A DNA stretch of 37,491 nucleotides. Source: Candidatus Thorarchaeota archaeon (GTDB lineage: Archaea; Asgardarchaeota; Thorarchaeia; Thorarchaeales; Thorarchaeaceae). Position 1 is the stretch's first letter. Each line of letters begins with the position of its first letter. Shown piece after piece: positions 1 through 8,614 of this stretch. The stretch is taken from contig JACAEL010000039.1 of the NCBI GenBank assembly GCA_013388835.1, positions 1 through 37,491 of the forward strand, given 5' to 3'. The translations under genes were made by a program, and so were the position numbers. The notes beneath the pieces were generated by a model, which ran no database searches, was not told the DNA's origin, and saw only the letters and a list, made by a program, of their open reading frames with translations.

Positions 1-1042
1 CAAACAAGGAGGGCGCCAGCACTCCTCCCGAAACGCGCCCGCCGACCACGAATGATGACGAGAACAGCTTGCCAAACATGAGTACCAGGAGCGCTGTGAT
101 GGGCACTGGAGAAGACACCACCGTCATGATCACATGGTCCCCAAGACCAGCAACAGTCAGAGAGGAGTCCAGCAAGAGACCCGTGAGAAGAATCACTATA
201 CAGGCGAGCCCAGACCCAACCACCGGGTCAAGCGAGTCGGGAAGATGCGCCCGGAACACATTGCGCGTGCTCATCAAGGTGACTGCGAACAGTACTGAGG
301 TCAGACCTGCACAGACTCCTAGGACCACAATCAGCGGCACCAGACTCAGCTCGAACGCGAGGCTCGTCTCGATCTGCAAGAATGGCTCAAGCCCAAGTAT
401 CCATGTGTAGACAAGATATGCTGTGATGGAAGACACGACTGCAGGTACGAAGTAGCCAAGTCTGGCATCTCTCTTGTACGGTGCTTCAGTTGCAAATAGA
501 GCACCTCCCAGTGGTGCCTTGTAGATTCCAGCGGTGCATCCTGCCGAGCCCATCATGAGGAAGACTCGGAGATGTGCCGGGTCCTTGAATCCAAGCTTGC
601 GGCCCACAAAGTTGCCAAGAGCTGCTCCTATCAGGACTGCCGGTCCTTCACGTCCCACGGGATTGCCCGTCCCTATCGAGACAGAAGTTGCAACCATCTT
701 TGTGATGGCCGTTCGGTCTTTCAAGTCCGCGGGACTGTGAGTCATCTCTATGGCTTTGGATATCCCACTGCCATCTATCTCCCTGAAGCCGAAGTAGATG
801 AGCGCACCCGAAAACGCGCCACCCATGAGCGGACTCACAAAGGGTGGAAGTACTGAGAACAGAGCAATGCTCCCCATTATCATCAGGTTGAAGGCCACCA
901 TGAAGAGACCGCATATGACACCAATCAGAATCGCTGCTGGGATGTATAGTCTGTAGAACTCGTAGAAATGTGAAGTGTGGAAGAGTTCTCGAAGTGGTCG
1001 GATGGGCTCTCTTTCAGAACGGCTCTTATGGCGGGCATTCAA
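1..1042 (-). CDS. ClC-family chloride channel/transporter (3' end cut by window edge)
   Basis: The reverse strand is open from a TTG at 1042 to the window edge (347 codons) and encodes a multi-spanning membrane protein. It carries the three ClC signatures in order: a GSGIP-like DGSGIS at about residue 103, GREGP at residues 130-134 with the gating glutamate, and GCTAGIYKAPLGGALFATE around residues 160-180. Near the cut end lies GGRVSGGVLAPSLF, equivalent to the GxFAPSL motif. ClC proteins move chloride across the membrane, often in exchange for protons; the retained gating Glu is compatible with either mode. An in-frame TGA lies just upstream of the TTG, and a TATA-like GTTAAAAGA at about 1077-1085 would place transcription start near 1055. 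The C-terminal helices, and any CBS domains, are outside the window. Confidence 0.9.
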   Translation of the reverse strand, partial: MNARHKSRSEREPIRPLRELFHTSHFYEFYRLYIPAAILIGVICGLFMVAFNLMIMGSIALFSVLPPFVSPLMGGAFSGALIYFGFREIDGSGISKAIEMTHSPADLKDRTAITKMVATSVSIGTGNPVGREGPAVLIGAALGNFVGRKLGFKDPAHLRVFLMMGSAGCTAGIYKAPLGGALFATEAPYKRDARLGYFVPAVVSSITAYLVYTWILGLEPFLQIETSLAFELSLVPLIVVLGVCAGLTSVLFAVTLMSTRNVFRAHLPDSLDPVVGSGLACIVILLTGLLLDSSLTVAGLGDHVIMTVVSSPVPITALLVLMFGKLFSSSFVVGGRVSGGVLAPSLF

Positions 1043-1321
1043 TTGAAGTCACACTCTCCACAGCATAGAGACGTCGTCTTTTAACGGATTCTCAAACATC
1101 CGGTACAATCAGAACATGAGTCGGCTTGGCCCATGAACATGTGCTGTGGGTCGAAGAGGGAGGACCCCAATTCAGAGGAGGTCCGATGCTCAACTGAGGC
1201 AATCACGACTGCGATGATGACAGTGAGGGCGATACTGGCCGATGCTGAGCAAGCTCTCAACTGGGCTTCAGCCCATCATGCCCACGAGTTCGGCTGGGTG
1301 AGCTCACACAAGAGTGATGAC

Positions 1322-1807
1322 TTACCTGGGAATCTTGATCACGAGCACGGCACAGTCTGCATCACGAACCACTCGTTCCGTGGTACTTCCGACGGAACCC
1401 CGGTCCTCTCCGCTGGCACCCCGCGAGCCGATTATTATCACGTCCACTCGCCTCTCTCGTGCTAGTTGTACGATGCGCTGTGGAGGCGAGCCCTGGTCCA
1501 GTATCAGCTCGATGTCTAGCCGGTATTCTGCCGCTGCGGCCCGGTAGTTCTCAAGCAGATTCTTTCCATTCTCCATGTACTGCCTCAGTACAAGCAAACT
1601 GTCTGTTGAGGACATCTTGGCAATCTGCTGTACCGCACCAACATTGATGATATGGACGATTAGGAGTTTCCCTTTAGTTATGTGAGCAAGCTCGAACGCA
1701 ACTGATGCGGCCCTTCCGGAGTCCCTGCTCCCATCGACAGGCAGCATGATGACCTTCGTCCGGGCGATCAGTGCCTTCGGAGCCTGAAACAGTATGTCCT
1801 CAGTCAT
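1322..1807 (-). CDS. Universal stress protein (UspA family)
   Basis: A single Usp domain of about 160 residues. The nucleotide-binding signature G-2x-G-9x-G-S/T is exact near the C terminus (GSRGASGEDRGSVGST), followed by the usual ending ADCAVLVIK. An N-terminal IMLPVDGSRDSGRAA strand-loop provides the early Asp of the ATP site. Such proteins bind ATP and modulate stress survival; the target is unknown. The reading frame can be extended upstream by 18 codons to an ATG at 1861, but I chose the ATG at 1807 because GGAGG lies 5 nt before it and the extension does not look like Usp sequence. It reads in the same direction as the ClC gene, 280 bp upstream of it, so co-transcription is possible but not shown. 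Confidence 0.9.
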   Translation of the reverse strand: MTEDILFQAPKALIARTKVIMLPVDGSRDSGRAASVAFELAHITKGKLLIVHIINVGAVQQIAKMSSTDSLLVLRQYMENGKNLLENYRAAAAEYRLDIELILDQGSPPQRIVQLARERRVDVIIIGSRGASGEDRGSVGSTTERVVRDADCAVLVIKIPR

Positions 1808-1872
1808 GAGAAACCTCCGGTAGGAACAATGGCTCTTGTCCCTAAAGAATATTGACATCACTGAGCACCAAT

Positions 1873-1880
1873 GTTTATCT
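1873..1880 (+). promoter_or_regulatory. TATA-like box for the membrane gene at about 1920-3308
   Basis: GTTTATCT is centred at 1876, predicting a transcript start near 1902. That is well upstream of the first standard in-frame start codon (TTG at 1998), and supports an upstream, non-standard start for the gene. Confidence 0.4.
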
Positions 1881-1919
1881 CTGGATTGTTCTTGACAATG
1901 CCAATCCTCATGGGAGTGG

Positions 1920-3308
1920 ATTGAGCTGACGAATCAGGACCTGTATGAGTATCACAAGAAGGGTGAGTATCCAAGTCACACAAAGGCGACTCTGGCGTTG
2001 CTTGTCGTCTTTGGGACTTTCATTGCAGTCGGTGTCTATGCACTCATGGACCTCTGGTCACATTGGGGCGGGATAATCCTGTCCTGGCTGCAGAGCTTTG
2101 GTCTTCCACAGTGGCTGACTACTAACATGCTCGGCATTGGAATTGTCGTGGGTGGGCTCCTCGTCTTCAGTCTTCTCATGGCCATCGGTGCGGCCTATGT
2201 TGCGAAGAGAATGGGCGGGACTCTGATCTACCTGGGTGCGGCATTCATGAACGTCATGACGTGGCTGGTAGTCCTCCTGTTTCTCTTCCTCAACGGATGG
2301 AACCTATCCCTTCTTATGGCTTCATGGGGAATGATGATTCCGGGTCTGTTCACCCTGTTCATGACACTGTTGCTCTTCACAGTGTTTCGCGACAGGGTGA
2401 GGAGAGCAGGAGAGATAATCAAGCTGACAGGACAGGTCTGTCTTGATGAGAAAGGCGTCTTTGTACCGCCGCTCTTCACAATGGTCTTCACGCTAATCTC
2501 AGCAGTACTCTTTGGTGGCATCATCCTATGGATTGTCCCATGGGATGTGATTGTCGGAACAGACCCCTGGACGCTGAACACAGCAGTGCCATTTGGTCTG
2601 GGTCTTCTGCTCTATCTGTTCACCACGATATTTCTCTACAACGCGGCCTATGCAACTTCATCCAGTATGGTCTACATATACATGAGAGGCAGAGACCCCT
2701 CGCTAAGAGATGGAATACGAGGAGCGATGGGTGTAGTCGGAGGACTGGCCGCACTGGCGATGATGAGTGTAGTCGTTGTCATAGTCAGGATGGTGCTAGA
2801 ACGACTTGGCAGACAGGCAGGCGGCGCCACAGGAGCAGCTGTGGGAAGGGTTGCTGGCGGAATCGTGGCATGGGTATGGATGCTCATCAACTACTTCACC
2901 ATCCCGGCAATGGTCGCAGAACAGACGGGTGCCCGAGCGTCAATCAAGAGAAGCGCGGGATTGGTGAGAAAGAACTTTGTGGATGTGATGATAAAGGAGA
3001 CAGCGGTCAGATGGGCATTCGGTGTCCTTGCGGGCATCTTCCTGATTGCCTTCGCTGTTGGTGGAGCTGCGATTGGCTGGTTCCTGACCGGCGACATCTT
3101 TGTCACGGTCGTGGTCGCAATCGTGTTCACAATCTTCGCAGGCATTCCAAGTTCACTTGTCCTCAGGACCTTCGATATTGTGTATGTCACACTCCTCTAT
3201 GTGTTCATAAGAAAGCAGGAGGGTGAGATCAGCGGCAAGACCGCGATATCTGGACCCATGGAGGACGAACTTCAGTCCGCCTACCGTGCTGCGAAGAAGT
3301 CACAGTGA
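1920..3308 (+). CDS. Polytopic membrane protein, DUF6159-like; start codon uncertain
   Basis: A hydrophobic protein with about seven to eight membrane segments and a short charged C-terminal tail. The region around residues 300-330 (counting from the TTG at 1998), with a tryptophan-rich helix, INYFTIPAMVAEQTG and then IKRSAGLVRKNF, resembles the DUF6159 family of unknown function; this match is from memory of the pattern. The first conventional start in frame is TTG 1998, which lies at the beginning of the first membrane helix. The frame is open back to 1896 and encodes a polar leader (NQDLYEYHKKGEYPSHTK) typical of a cytoplasmic N terminus, without any ATG, GTG or TTG. ATT 1920 or CTG 1926 are the possible non-standard starts. 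A hairpin follows the stop. Confidence 0.7.
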   Translation: MELTNQDLYEYHKKGEYPSHTKATLALLVVFGTFIAVGVYALMDLWSHWGGIILSWLQSFGLPQWLTTNMLGIGIVVGGLLVFSLLMAIGAAYVAKRMGGTLIYLGAAFMNVMTWLVVLLFLFLNGWNLSLLMASWGMMIPGLFTLFMTLLLFTVFRDRVRRAGEIIKLTGQVCLDEKGVFVPPLFTMVFTLISAVLFGGIILWIVPWDVIVGTDPWTLNTAVPFGLGLLLYLFTTIFLYNAAYATSSSMVYIYMRGRDPSLRDGIRGAMGVVGGLAALAMMSVVVVIVRMVLERLGRQAGGATGAAVGRVAGGIVAWVWMLINYFTIPAMVAEQTGARASIKRSAGLVRKNFVDVMIKETAVRWAFGVLAGIFLIAFAVGGAAIGWFLTGDIFVTVVVAIVFTIFAGIPSSLVLRTFDIVYVTLLYVFIRKQEGEISGKTAISGPMEDELQSAYRAAKKSQ

Positions 3309-3318
3309 GTGAAACACA

Positions 3319-3339
3319 GGGGCGGTCTCTGACTGCCCC
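3319..3339 (+). terminator. Hairpin after the membrane gene
   Basis: Nine-base arms 3319-3327 and 3331-3339 with a three-base loop (TCT) and one G-U wobble; GC-rich, followed by CTTT. It starts 11 nt after the stop codon at 3308. Probable transcription end or RNA 3' stabiliser. Confidence 0.5.
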
Positions 3340-3568
3340 CTTTGCATCATCTCATCACGATTCTGCATCACAGAAAGGTTTCTGAGAGCAGGTGCCCGGA
3401 AGTTGTTCGGGCTTGGATGCACAGTGCGTCGCGCCCTGTGCCAACGTGCGGAAACCGGAACGCAGAGGTCGACCTGACTCCAACTGACCTCTAGGAGTAA
3501 TCACACTGCCGTCCAACGGGACCGACAATCCTCCTGTGTCCAGCTCAATCCAATTGACAATGAATGGT

Positions 3569-3865
3569 CTAGGAATGTTCAGGCTGAGACTGACGATTTG
3601 CTCTTTCAATTGCAACCATTATCTCATCGACGCTCTCCTGAGACAGAATCGCCCTGATGGCATTGAGTTCATCCATGTTCCTAATGATGGAGCCAACGCG
3701 GTTCATTGGATTCCCACTCCTTCCAATCGGGTTGACCTCAAGAACCAGACAGGCAGGTTCATCCCTTGATTGAGGGATTCTTCTGATGAATACTCCATCA
3801 ATACTGGTCTTTACGCGCTCAAATCGTCGTCCGTGCTTGAGCATGTCTTTCAGTGACTCGTCCAT
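3569..3865 (-). CDS. Small conserved-looking protein of unknown function
   Basis: A 98-residue reading frame. I do not recognise the family. It starts with a basic helix (MDESLKDMLKHGRRFERV), continues with alternating hydrophobic positions that suggest beta strands (DGVFIRRI, ACLVLEVNPIG) and ends in a helix around ESVDEIMVAIERANRQ. There are no membrane segments or Cys pairs. The amino-acid pattern looks like a folded cytosolic alpha/beta protein, and no competing frame on the other strand looks better. A weak purine-rich AGGCGA lies 7 nt before the ATG. It is a stand-alone gene between two larger membrane-protein genes. Confidence 0.5.
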   Translation of the reverse strand: MDESLKDMLKHGRRFERVKTSIDGVFIRRIPQSRDEPACLVLEVNPIGRSGNPMNRVGSIIRNMDELNAIRAILSQESVDEIMVAIERANRQSQPEHS

Positions 3866-4055
3866 ATGCGTCGCCTAGCACCATGCAGGAGATACGTACG
3901 ACACTAGGACACTCTTCTATTCTTTGGTGAAGTGAGTCCAATGCCCATGTGGAAAATCAAGAGATCGGGACTCCGCTGTCACATTGTTGTGAACCAGCCT
4001 CTATCGTAGTTGTGCATCTTGCAGATGTATGACCAGCACAGCGTTCGCGGGAATC

Positions 4056-5981
4056 CTACATCATCAGAGATCCCGCTGCGAGAATCCATACCTCTATGAC
4101 ACACGCCACGAATGTACCAAGGTATATCCGCCCCGTTTTCAGATAGAATGCAGTCATGATGAAGAACAGGCCTGCGAAGACTGGTAGGATGGCCATCAGG
4201 AATATCCCATAGAGTCCGAACAGACCGGCAAAGTCCATCAGAGGAGGGGTCCCTAACAGCACCATTGGCGCATACTGCAGCAGCATCACTACCGCCAGGC
4301 CACTCTCCATAGCGATGACATTCCGTGCCCACCACACGAGCTGGGTCTTCCAAGGCGTGCTTAGCTCAGGTTGGCGCAGCACCCCGAAGAGGATGAGTCC
4401 ACCGTTGTAGAGAAAGAAAGGTAGTACTGGCAGTAGATACAGGAAGAACTGCACAAGTCTTGTCGGTGTGAGCATCTTTAGCTGCGGCCACATGTACCTG
4501 AACTCGACACCCAAGTAGGACTGGGAGAGGCATACCACCAAGTAGAGATAGGCGAAGAGAATACCGGCAAGAAGCACCGTCCTCCTAAGGACCTCGTTCC
4601 TCTCCGGGCTCTCTTTCTCAAGGGCGCCCAGTTCGGTCATAGTAACGCCTTGTCTTGCCCTCGCCTCTCGGAACCATCTCCTGAAGAGGAGACTTGCAAC
4701 GACCGCATTCGTAAGCAACCAGAGAAGCGCTCCATTGCCTGTGACGAGTCTGAAGACAGGAAGGAACGAACCTACCACTATGCCAAGAATCATCCCCACC
4801 ATGGGAACAGCAAGGAATGTGAGCCCACCGACTGCCGCATTCAAGCTCGCGAACTTCCACCAAGCGAGACCTCTGTTGGCGACACGTTGTGGAAGTGGTG
4901 TGGAAACGGTCTTGAAGTAGGGGGTCTCGACCAGCATGAAACCCAGAGGTACCACAGACAGAACACCAACTATCAACGAGAAGAGTGTTGCACCTTCTTT
5001 CAGCATGTATGTCTGTGTCGAGATGTGGGACCTGCTCCACGCCTCAGACTCCGACTGCTCAGCAAGTGCCTGAAGCATCCAGGCACAGGTCTCAGCAATC
5101 CCTTTCGCATTCCAGGTGGCACCTGGATGAGTACAGTAGCAGAGAGCGTACCTGTGTGCTGTACCTGCTACAAAGTCCCCGTACGTGTGATCGACCTGAC
5201 CTACCACTCCCGGAGCCAAGCCTGCATTCTGAGCTATCTGAGCCAGACCTCTGGCAAGAAAGCTGGCTCGGTCGCCCTTGTAGAACAGCTCCTCGTATAG
5301 AGGCCAGACGTTGAGATAGTTGTGCATGTAGTTGTGCTCTGTCAGATTGTCAGGACCGCCTGCCTGTATCACCACAGCCCGATGGTCCGGATTCGTCTCA
5401 GCCAGCACACGTGCCACCATGGCGCCCATTGAGTGTCCCACCAGACCGGTCCGAGTGGCATCAACAAAGGCAAGGCTCTTCAGGTACTGGTAGGAGGCGT
5501 TCGCGCCGAGAGTAGTCACACCGCCGAGGTACGCCTGCATAAGAGGACTTCCCGACTCCGAGTCGCCGTGTCCGGTCTGGTCAAGTGCCAGTGTCACGAA
5601 ACCCCTTCGCGCAAGCTCAAGGGCTGCAGGGCCTTCGGTGTCCTTGTCGTTGTTCATGCCATGAAGAAGTAGGACCGCAGGTGCGGGACTTGTCGCGGTG
5701 GCGGCAAGAGGACGATATAGCCTCCCTGTGACACCCAGACCATTCTCATCGACTATTGTCACACTCTTCACTTCAATCCGCCCAAAGTCGGTCTGGACAA
5801 AGAACGCAGTGAGGGAAGAGGCAAGCATGAAGAACAGACACAGGACGAACACCTGTTGCACTCGGCTCAAGCGTCTCAGGCGATTCACAACGACAACCCG
5901 ATGCCGTATTGCGTACACCGGGATATATTCCCTCTGCATGGGCGCAGTCACCCGTGTCGAAACTGCAGCGAACGAAATCAT
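4056..5981 (-). CDS. Alpha/beta hydrolase fused to a C-terminal multi-spanning membrane domain
   Basis: 641 codons from the ATG at 5981. Residues 41-62 form a membrane anchor. Residues 75-300 are an alpha/beta hydrolase: LLHGMNNDKD at 105-114 forms the oxyanion loop, DQTGHGDSES at 134-143 is the usual second motif, and the nucleophile elbow is GHSMG with Ser184. About seven further membrane segments fill residues 330-640, so the enzyme is tethered and probably faces outward. The substrate is unknown; a lipid or ester is a reasonable guess. The start is uncertain: other candidates are ATG at 5939 and GTG at 5888. A TATA-like AATATATCC near 5925 would favour the GTG, which lies just before the first membrane helix. 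The gene stands alone, head-to-head with the peptidase gene at 6090. Confidence 0.8.
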   Translation of the reverse strand: MISFAAVSTRVTAPMQREYIPVYAIRHRVVVVNRLRRLSRVQQVFVLCLFFMLASSLTAFFVQTDFGRIEVKSVTIVDENGLGVTGRLYRPLAATATSPAPAVLLLHGMNNDKDTEGPAALELARRGFVTLALDQTGHGDSESGSPLMQAYLGGVTTLGANASYQYLKSLAFVDATRTGLVGHSMGAMVARVLAETNPDHRAVVIQAGGPDNLTEHNYMHNYLNVWPLYEELFYKGDRASFLARGLAQIAQNAGLAPGVVGQVDHTYGDFVAGTAHRYALCYCTHPGATWNAKGIAETCAWMLQALAEQSESEAWSRSHISTQTYMLKEGATLFSLIVGVLSVVPLGFMLVETPYFKTVSTPLPQRVANRGLAWWKFASLNAAVGGLTFLAVPMVGMILGIVVGSFLPVFRLVTGNGALLWLLTNAVVASLLFRRWFREARARQGVTMTELGALEKESPERNEVLRRTVLLAGILFAYLYLVVCLSQSYLGVEFRYMWPQLKMLTPTRLVQFFLYLLPVLPFFLYNGGLILFGVLRQPELSTPWKTQLVWWARNVIAMESGLAVVMLLQYAPMVLLGTPPLMDFAGLFGLYGIFLMAILPVFAGLFFIMTAFYLKTGRIYLGTFVACVIEVWILAAGSLMM

Positions 5982-6089
5982 CGGTGAATCCTTGTAGGTC
6001 CGAAGAGCCCAGTATCAGCGGAGCTCATTCTGCATCCGGGAGTCTCTAGTCCGACAGATTAAAGGCAGCACGTACCTTGCCTATAGTGG

Positions 6090-7109
6090 GTGCCCATTAC
6101 GGACGCAAGGGAAGCCGCAAGGAATGCCATTGAATCAGTGCTGGAGGCACGACAGGGCGAGTCCCTGCTTGTTGTATGCGATGATGTCAGAAGAGATGTC
6201 GGTCAGGTCTTTGCCGAAGGGGCCATGGACATTGGTCTCTGGACACGACTGCTTCTGCTAGAGTCGGGCGAGCGTGTTGTGAGGAGTGAAGTGCCGGCAC
6301 AGTTGATGGAGATTGTCAACTCGGTTCACTCCCCGGACATCTATATCAATCTGCTTCGAGGTCCCGCAGACGAGACCCCATTCAGAGTCAAGATAATCAA
6401 ACTTGAGACGAGGAAAGGTCGGTCAAGGCTTGGCCACTGCCCGGGGATAACAATGGACATGCTCACAGACGGCGCTCTGGCAATGTCAAAAGAGGAACAT
6501 TCTGTGATGCAGAATCATGCAAGGTCGTTGCTAGCCAAACTTCAAGACGTCGAAAGAGTGCATCTCACCGCTCCCGGAGGCAGCGACTTCACGGTTGGGG
6601 TAAGCGGTAGGACTTGGTTCTCAGACACTTATGTGGACTGGAAGACCATGAAGTGGATGAACCTACCGACAGGTGAGGTGCTCGTTGGTCCTGTGGAGAA
6701 CTCCATGGAAGGCGTGGTTGTCTGCGACTTGGCTGTCGGTGGTATTGGACCGCTGAGCAAGCCCATGCGTCTGGATGTGCGACACGGACGTGTCGTGAGT
6801 GTGGCATGTGACGACAGGGATGCACTCAGAGTGGTAGAACAGACACAGGCGACTGACGAGATGGCCAAGCACATCGGCGAGTTCGCAATCGGACTCAACC
6901 CGAAGGCAAGACTGGTCAAGGAGTTCCTTGAGGCAGAGAAGGTCAGGGCAGTCCATGTGGCGTTCGGCAACAACACGGACTATCCGGGTGTAGTCGCAAA
7001 CAACTCTGCGACCCATCAGGACTTCCTCATCAATCGGCCCACTGTCACTGTTGTCTACGGCAACGGCACAGAGCAGGTCATAATGAGGGATGGCGCTCTC
7101 ACACTCTAG
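6090..7109 (+). CDS. M29-like metallo-aminopeptidase
   Basis: 339 residues, somewhat short for M29 aminopeptidases (about 400). The C-terminal half has the family's metal-site pattern: LPTGEV (Glu), GEFAIGLNP (Glu), VHVAFGNN (His) and ATHQDF (His, Asp). These would hold a two-metal centre that removes N-terminal amino acids from peptides in the cytoplasm. The N-terminal half (SLLVVCDD...RLLLLESGER) fits the family's substrate-facing domain. The GTG start at 6090 lies 29 nt after the centre of a TATA-like GATTAAAGG (6057-6065), so the mRNA is probably almost leaderless. The gene stands alone. Confidence 0.75.
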   Translation: MPITDAREAARNAIESVLEARQGESLLVVCDDVRRDVGQVFAEGAMDIGLWTRLLLLESGERVVRSEVPAQLMEIVNSVHSPDIYINLLRGPADETPFRVKIIKLETRKGRSRLGHCPGITMDMLTDGALAMSKEEHSVMQNHARSLLAKLQDVERVHLTAPGGSDFTVGVSGRTWFSDTYVDWKTMKWMNLPTGEVLVGPVENSMEGVVVCDLAVGGIGPLSKPMRLDVRHGRVVSVACDDRDALRVVEQTQATDEMAKHIGEFAIGLNPKARLVKEFLEAEKVRAVHVAFGNNTDYPGVVANNSATHQDFLINRPTVTVVYGNGTEQVIMRDGALTL

Positions 7110-7435
7110 CTAAGTCAGAGTCAGTAGGATGCAGAGTCCCGTCGAGTTCATAGCATGTCAATCAACTGTTGACAGTCAACGTGCCAGTGGTCTTGTGCAC
7201 ACCGACTCAGTACATTGGACCATTGATATCGCCCTTACGACCGTGCACCTGCACTGATCAGTCATGCGAGTAGATGCGCAGTATCAGACACAACCATATG
7301 GAGCGCATCCTTCGCGCTATGGCCTACGAATTGTCGCCTGAATCGAGGCTCGCTGAGATAGCAGCGTGTGTACTCGCACATCATGTACGACATTCTTTTT
7401 ACACGGATGCATGATACCGATAACAGTGATATAGC
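7110..7435. other. Gene-free stretch with a small overlapping inverted repeat
   Basis: No coding frame is convincing here. At 7162-7180 two short palindromes overlap: TCAACTGTTGA and GTTGACAGTCAAC. This could be a binding site or weak hairpin downstream of the peptidase gene. A TATA-like CTTTTTACA at 7395-7403 serves the gene at 7436. Confidence 0.4.
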
Positions 7436-7789
7436 ATGCCAAGGAAAAAGAACAGTTCTAGCAAGACTGCAGTGATACTCCTGCTCATTGTAGTGGGAGG
7501 CCTGGTAGTCGTTGCGTGGCACGACGGACTCATAGGAGCCACGAGCATCGAGAGCATCACCGATGGCAAGATCCAAAACGGTGCAGTGGTGACCATCAGG
7601 GGAAGGTTGGTCTCAAGATTGGGGACGCTCCATGCTGTGCAGAGCCTGAATAGTGATAGGGGATTGGTATTCATATGGAGTGGAGACTCACCAGCAATTG
7701 ACTCAATAGTGGTAGTACACGGAAAGGTCACCTCGATTTGGACCCTTGGGAATGTCACCTCTCTCGAGAAAGTGTGGGTCTTTGCCTAG
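7436..7789 (+). CDS. Small membrane-anchored protein with an OB-like domain
   Basis: 117 residues. A basic start (MPRKKNSSSK) is followed by one membrane helix at residues 11-30 and about 85 residues rich in beta strands: GAVVTIRGRLVSRLG, LVFIWSGD, SIVVVHGKVTSIW. The strand order and the G-V-V-x-I-x-G-x-L pattern resemble small OB-fold domains that follow a signal anchor in other archaea. The ligand is unknown. The TATA box at 7395-7403 predicts a transcript start near 7425, about 11 nt before the ATG. A perfect hairpin follows the stop. Confidence 0.55.
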   Translation: MPRKKNSSSKTAVILLLIVVGGLVVVAWHDGLIGATSIESITDGKIQNGAVVTIRGRLVSRLGTLHAVQSLNSDRGLVFIWSGDSPAIDSIVVVHGKVTSIWTLGNVTSLEKVWVFA

Positions 7790-7803
7790 CCTGGGAGAGT
7801 ATT

Positions 7804-7821
7804 GGTGTTCATGCGAACACC
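7804..7821 (+). terminator. Perfect 7-bp hairpin 3' of the OB-like gene
   Basis: GGTGTTC at 7804-7810 pairs with GAACACC at 7815-7821 over a four-base loop (ATGC), 15 nt after the stop codon at 7789. There is no strong U tract, so it may be a 3'-end stabiliser rather than a terminator. Confidence 0.4.
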
Positions 7822-8098
7822 TCTGATATCTCCCTGCGTCAAGAGCGAAGGTCACATCGCCATCTCAATGACTGCGCGCAGGAGCAGACTTGACTCCATG
7901 GTGATAATGGCTGGTCACGCAGCAGATGAGCCCGCCAGCTCAACCACCACCGACACAGTGTTGCATTACACAGGTTAACTCACTCGCTGTAGCTCCAGTG
8001 GAGGTGGAACTTGGTAGACACACCGTGTAAGTGGTTGACCCCAAGGCATTCAGTCCGGTATACGCGTCTATGCGCAGGAGTTGCCAGTAGGAGGTTAA
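7822..8098. other. Gene-free stretch
   Basis: I see no convincing gene here. The short frame on the reverse strand (7980-8162) has no family character. A TATA-like TTCATAAGG at about 8099-8108 belongs to the regulator gene that follows. Confidence 0.4.
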
Positions 8099-8128
8099 CT
8101 TCATAAGGTTTCGCGTCAATATGAGCCT

Positions 8129-8614
8129 GTGGATAGAACGCGAATGGCAACGAACTCACCACTCAGGTTTCCGACGAAGCAGCAGGCCATCATATGGCTA
8201 CGGCGGAGGCAGAGCGTTGCACCGTCCAAGATAGCCTTGGACATGGGGGTGACAAGACCATTCGTGAGTAAGGCAACAAGGACTGCTGAGAAGCGAATAG
8301 AGAGACTGATTCTGCACGCCGCGTCAGTCAACCGAATCGGTATTGAGAAGATCAGCGCGTCGCACGGGTTCGCCTTGGGCTTCTGTCCAGCATATGGTTC
8401 AGAGACCTACATAACGTTCTCACCCAGATTCGGAGTGCAGGTATGGTACAATCACGTCGGGCACTGCGGGACATGCGAGGAGTCTTCGAAGTGCAGGGCC
8501 GTACTCTCGGACCTGGCTGCAGACTGGCAGATTCCGTTCCCTGAGACCATGCCACCTACAGAGATTGCAGCAGGACTGTTCAACACGATAATGAGGCGAC
8601 TCAGATGGAGATAG
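8129..8614 (+). CDS. HTH DNA-binding protein (Tfx/sigma-4-like) with C-terminal Cys cluster
   Basis: The N-terminal part, about residues 12-60, is a helix-turn-helix: a first helix with FPTKQQAIIWLRRRQSVAPSKIA followed by a turn and a recognition helix around VTRPFVSKATRTAEKRI. This resembles the Tfx and sigma-70 region 4 type of HTH. The C-terminal half (about 85-130) has a beta-rich region and HCGTCEESSKC, a probable metal site. It is likely a small transcription regulator. The GTG at 8129 lies about 25 nt after the TATA-like box (8099-8108) and would be leaderless; ATG at 8144 is the alternative. The next gene overlaps its end by 10 bp, so the two are probably translated together. Confidence 0.65.
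   Translation: MDRTRMATNSPLRFPTKQQAIIWLRRRQSVAPSKIALDMGVTRPFVSKATRTAEKRIERLILHAASVNRIGIEKISASHGFALGFCPAYGSETYITFSPRFGVQVWYNHVGHCGTCEESSKCRAVLSDLAADWQIPFPETMPPTEIAAGLFNTIMRRLRWR

Noticed and set aside
1133-1465. A 110-codon forward frame opposite the end of the UspA gene
   Set aside because: Its second half is the antisense of a clear Usp domain, and its first half has no family pattern.
3979-4353. A 124-codon reverse frame overlapping the end of the hydrolase gene
   Set aside because: It is an out-of-frame shadow of the membrane helices of the hydrolase gene and shows no domain of its own.
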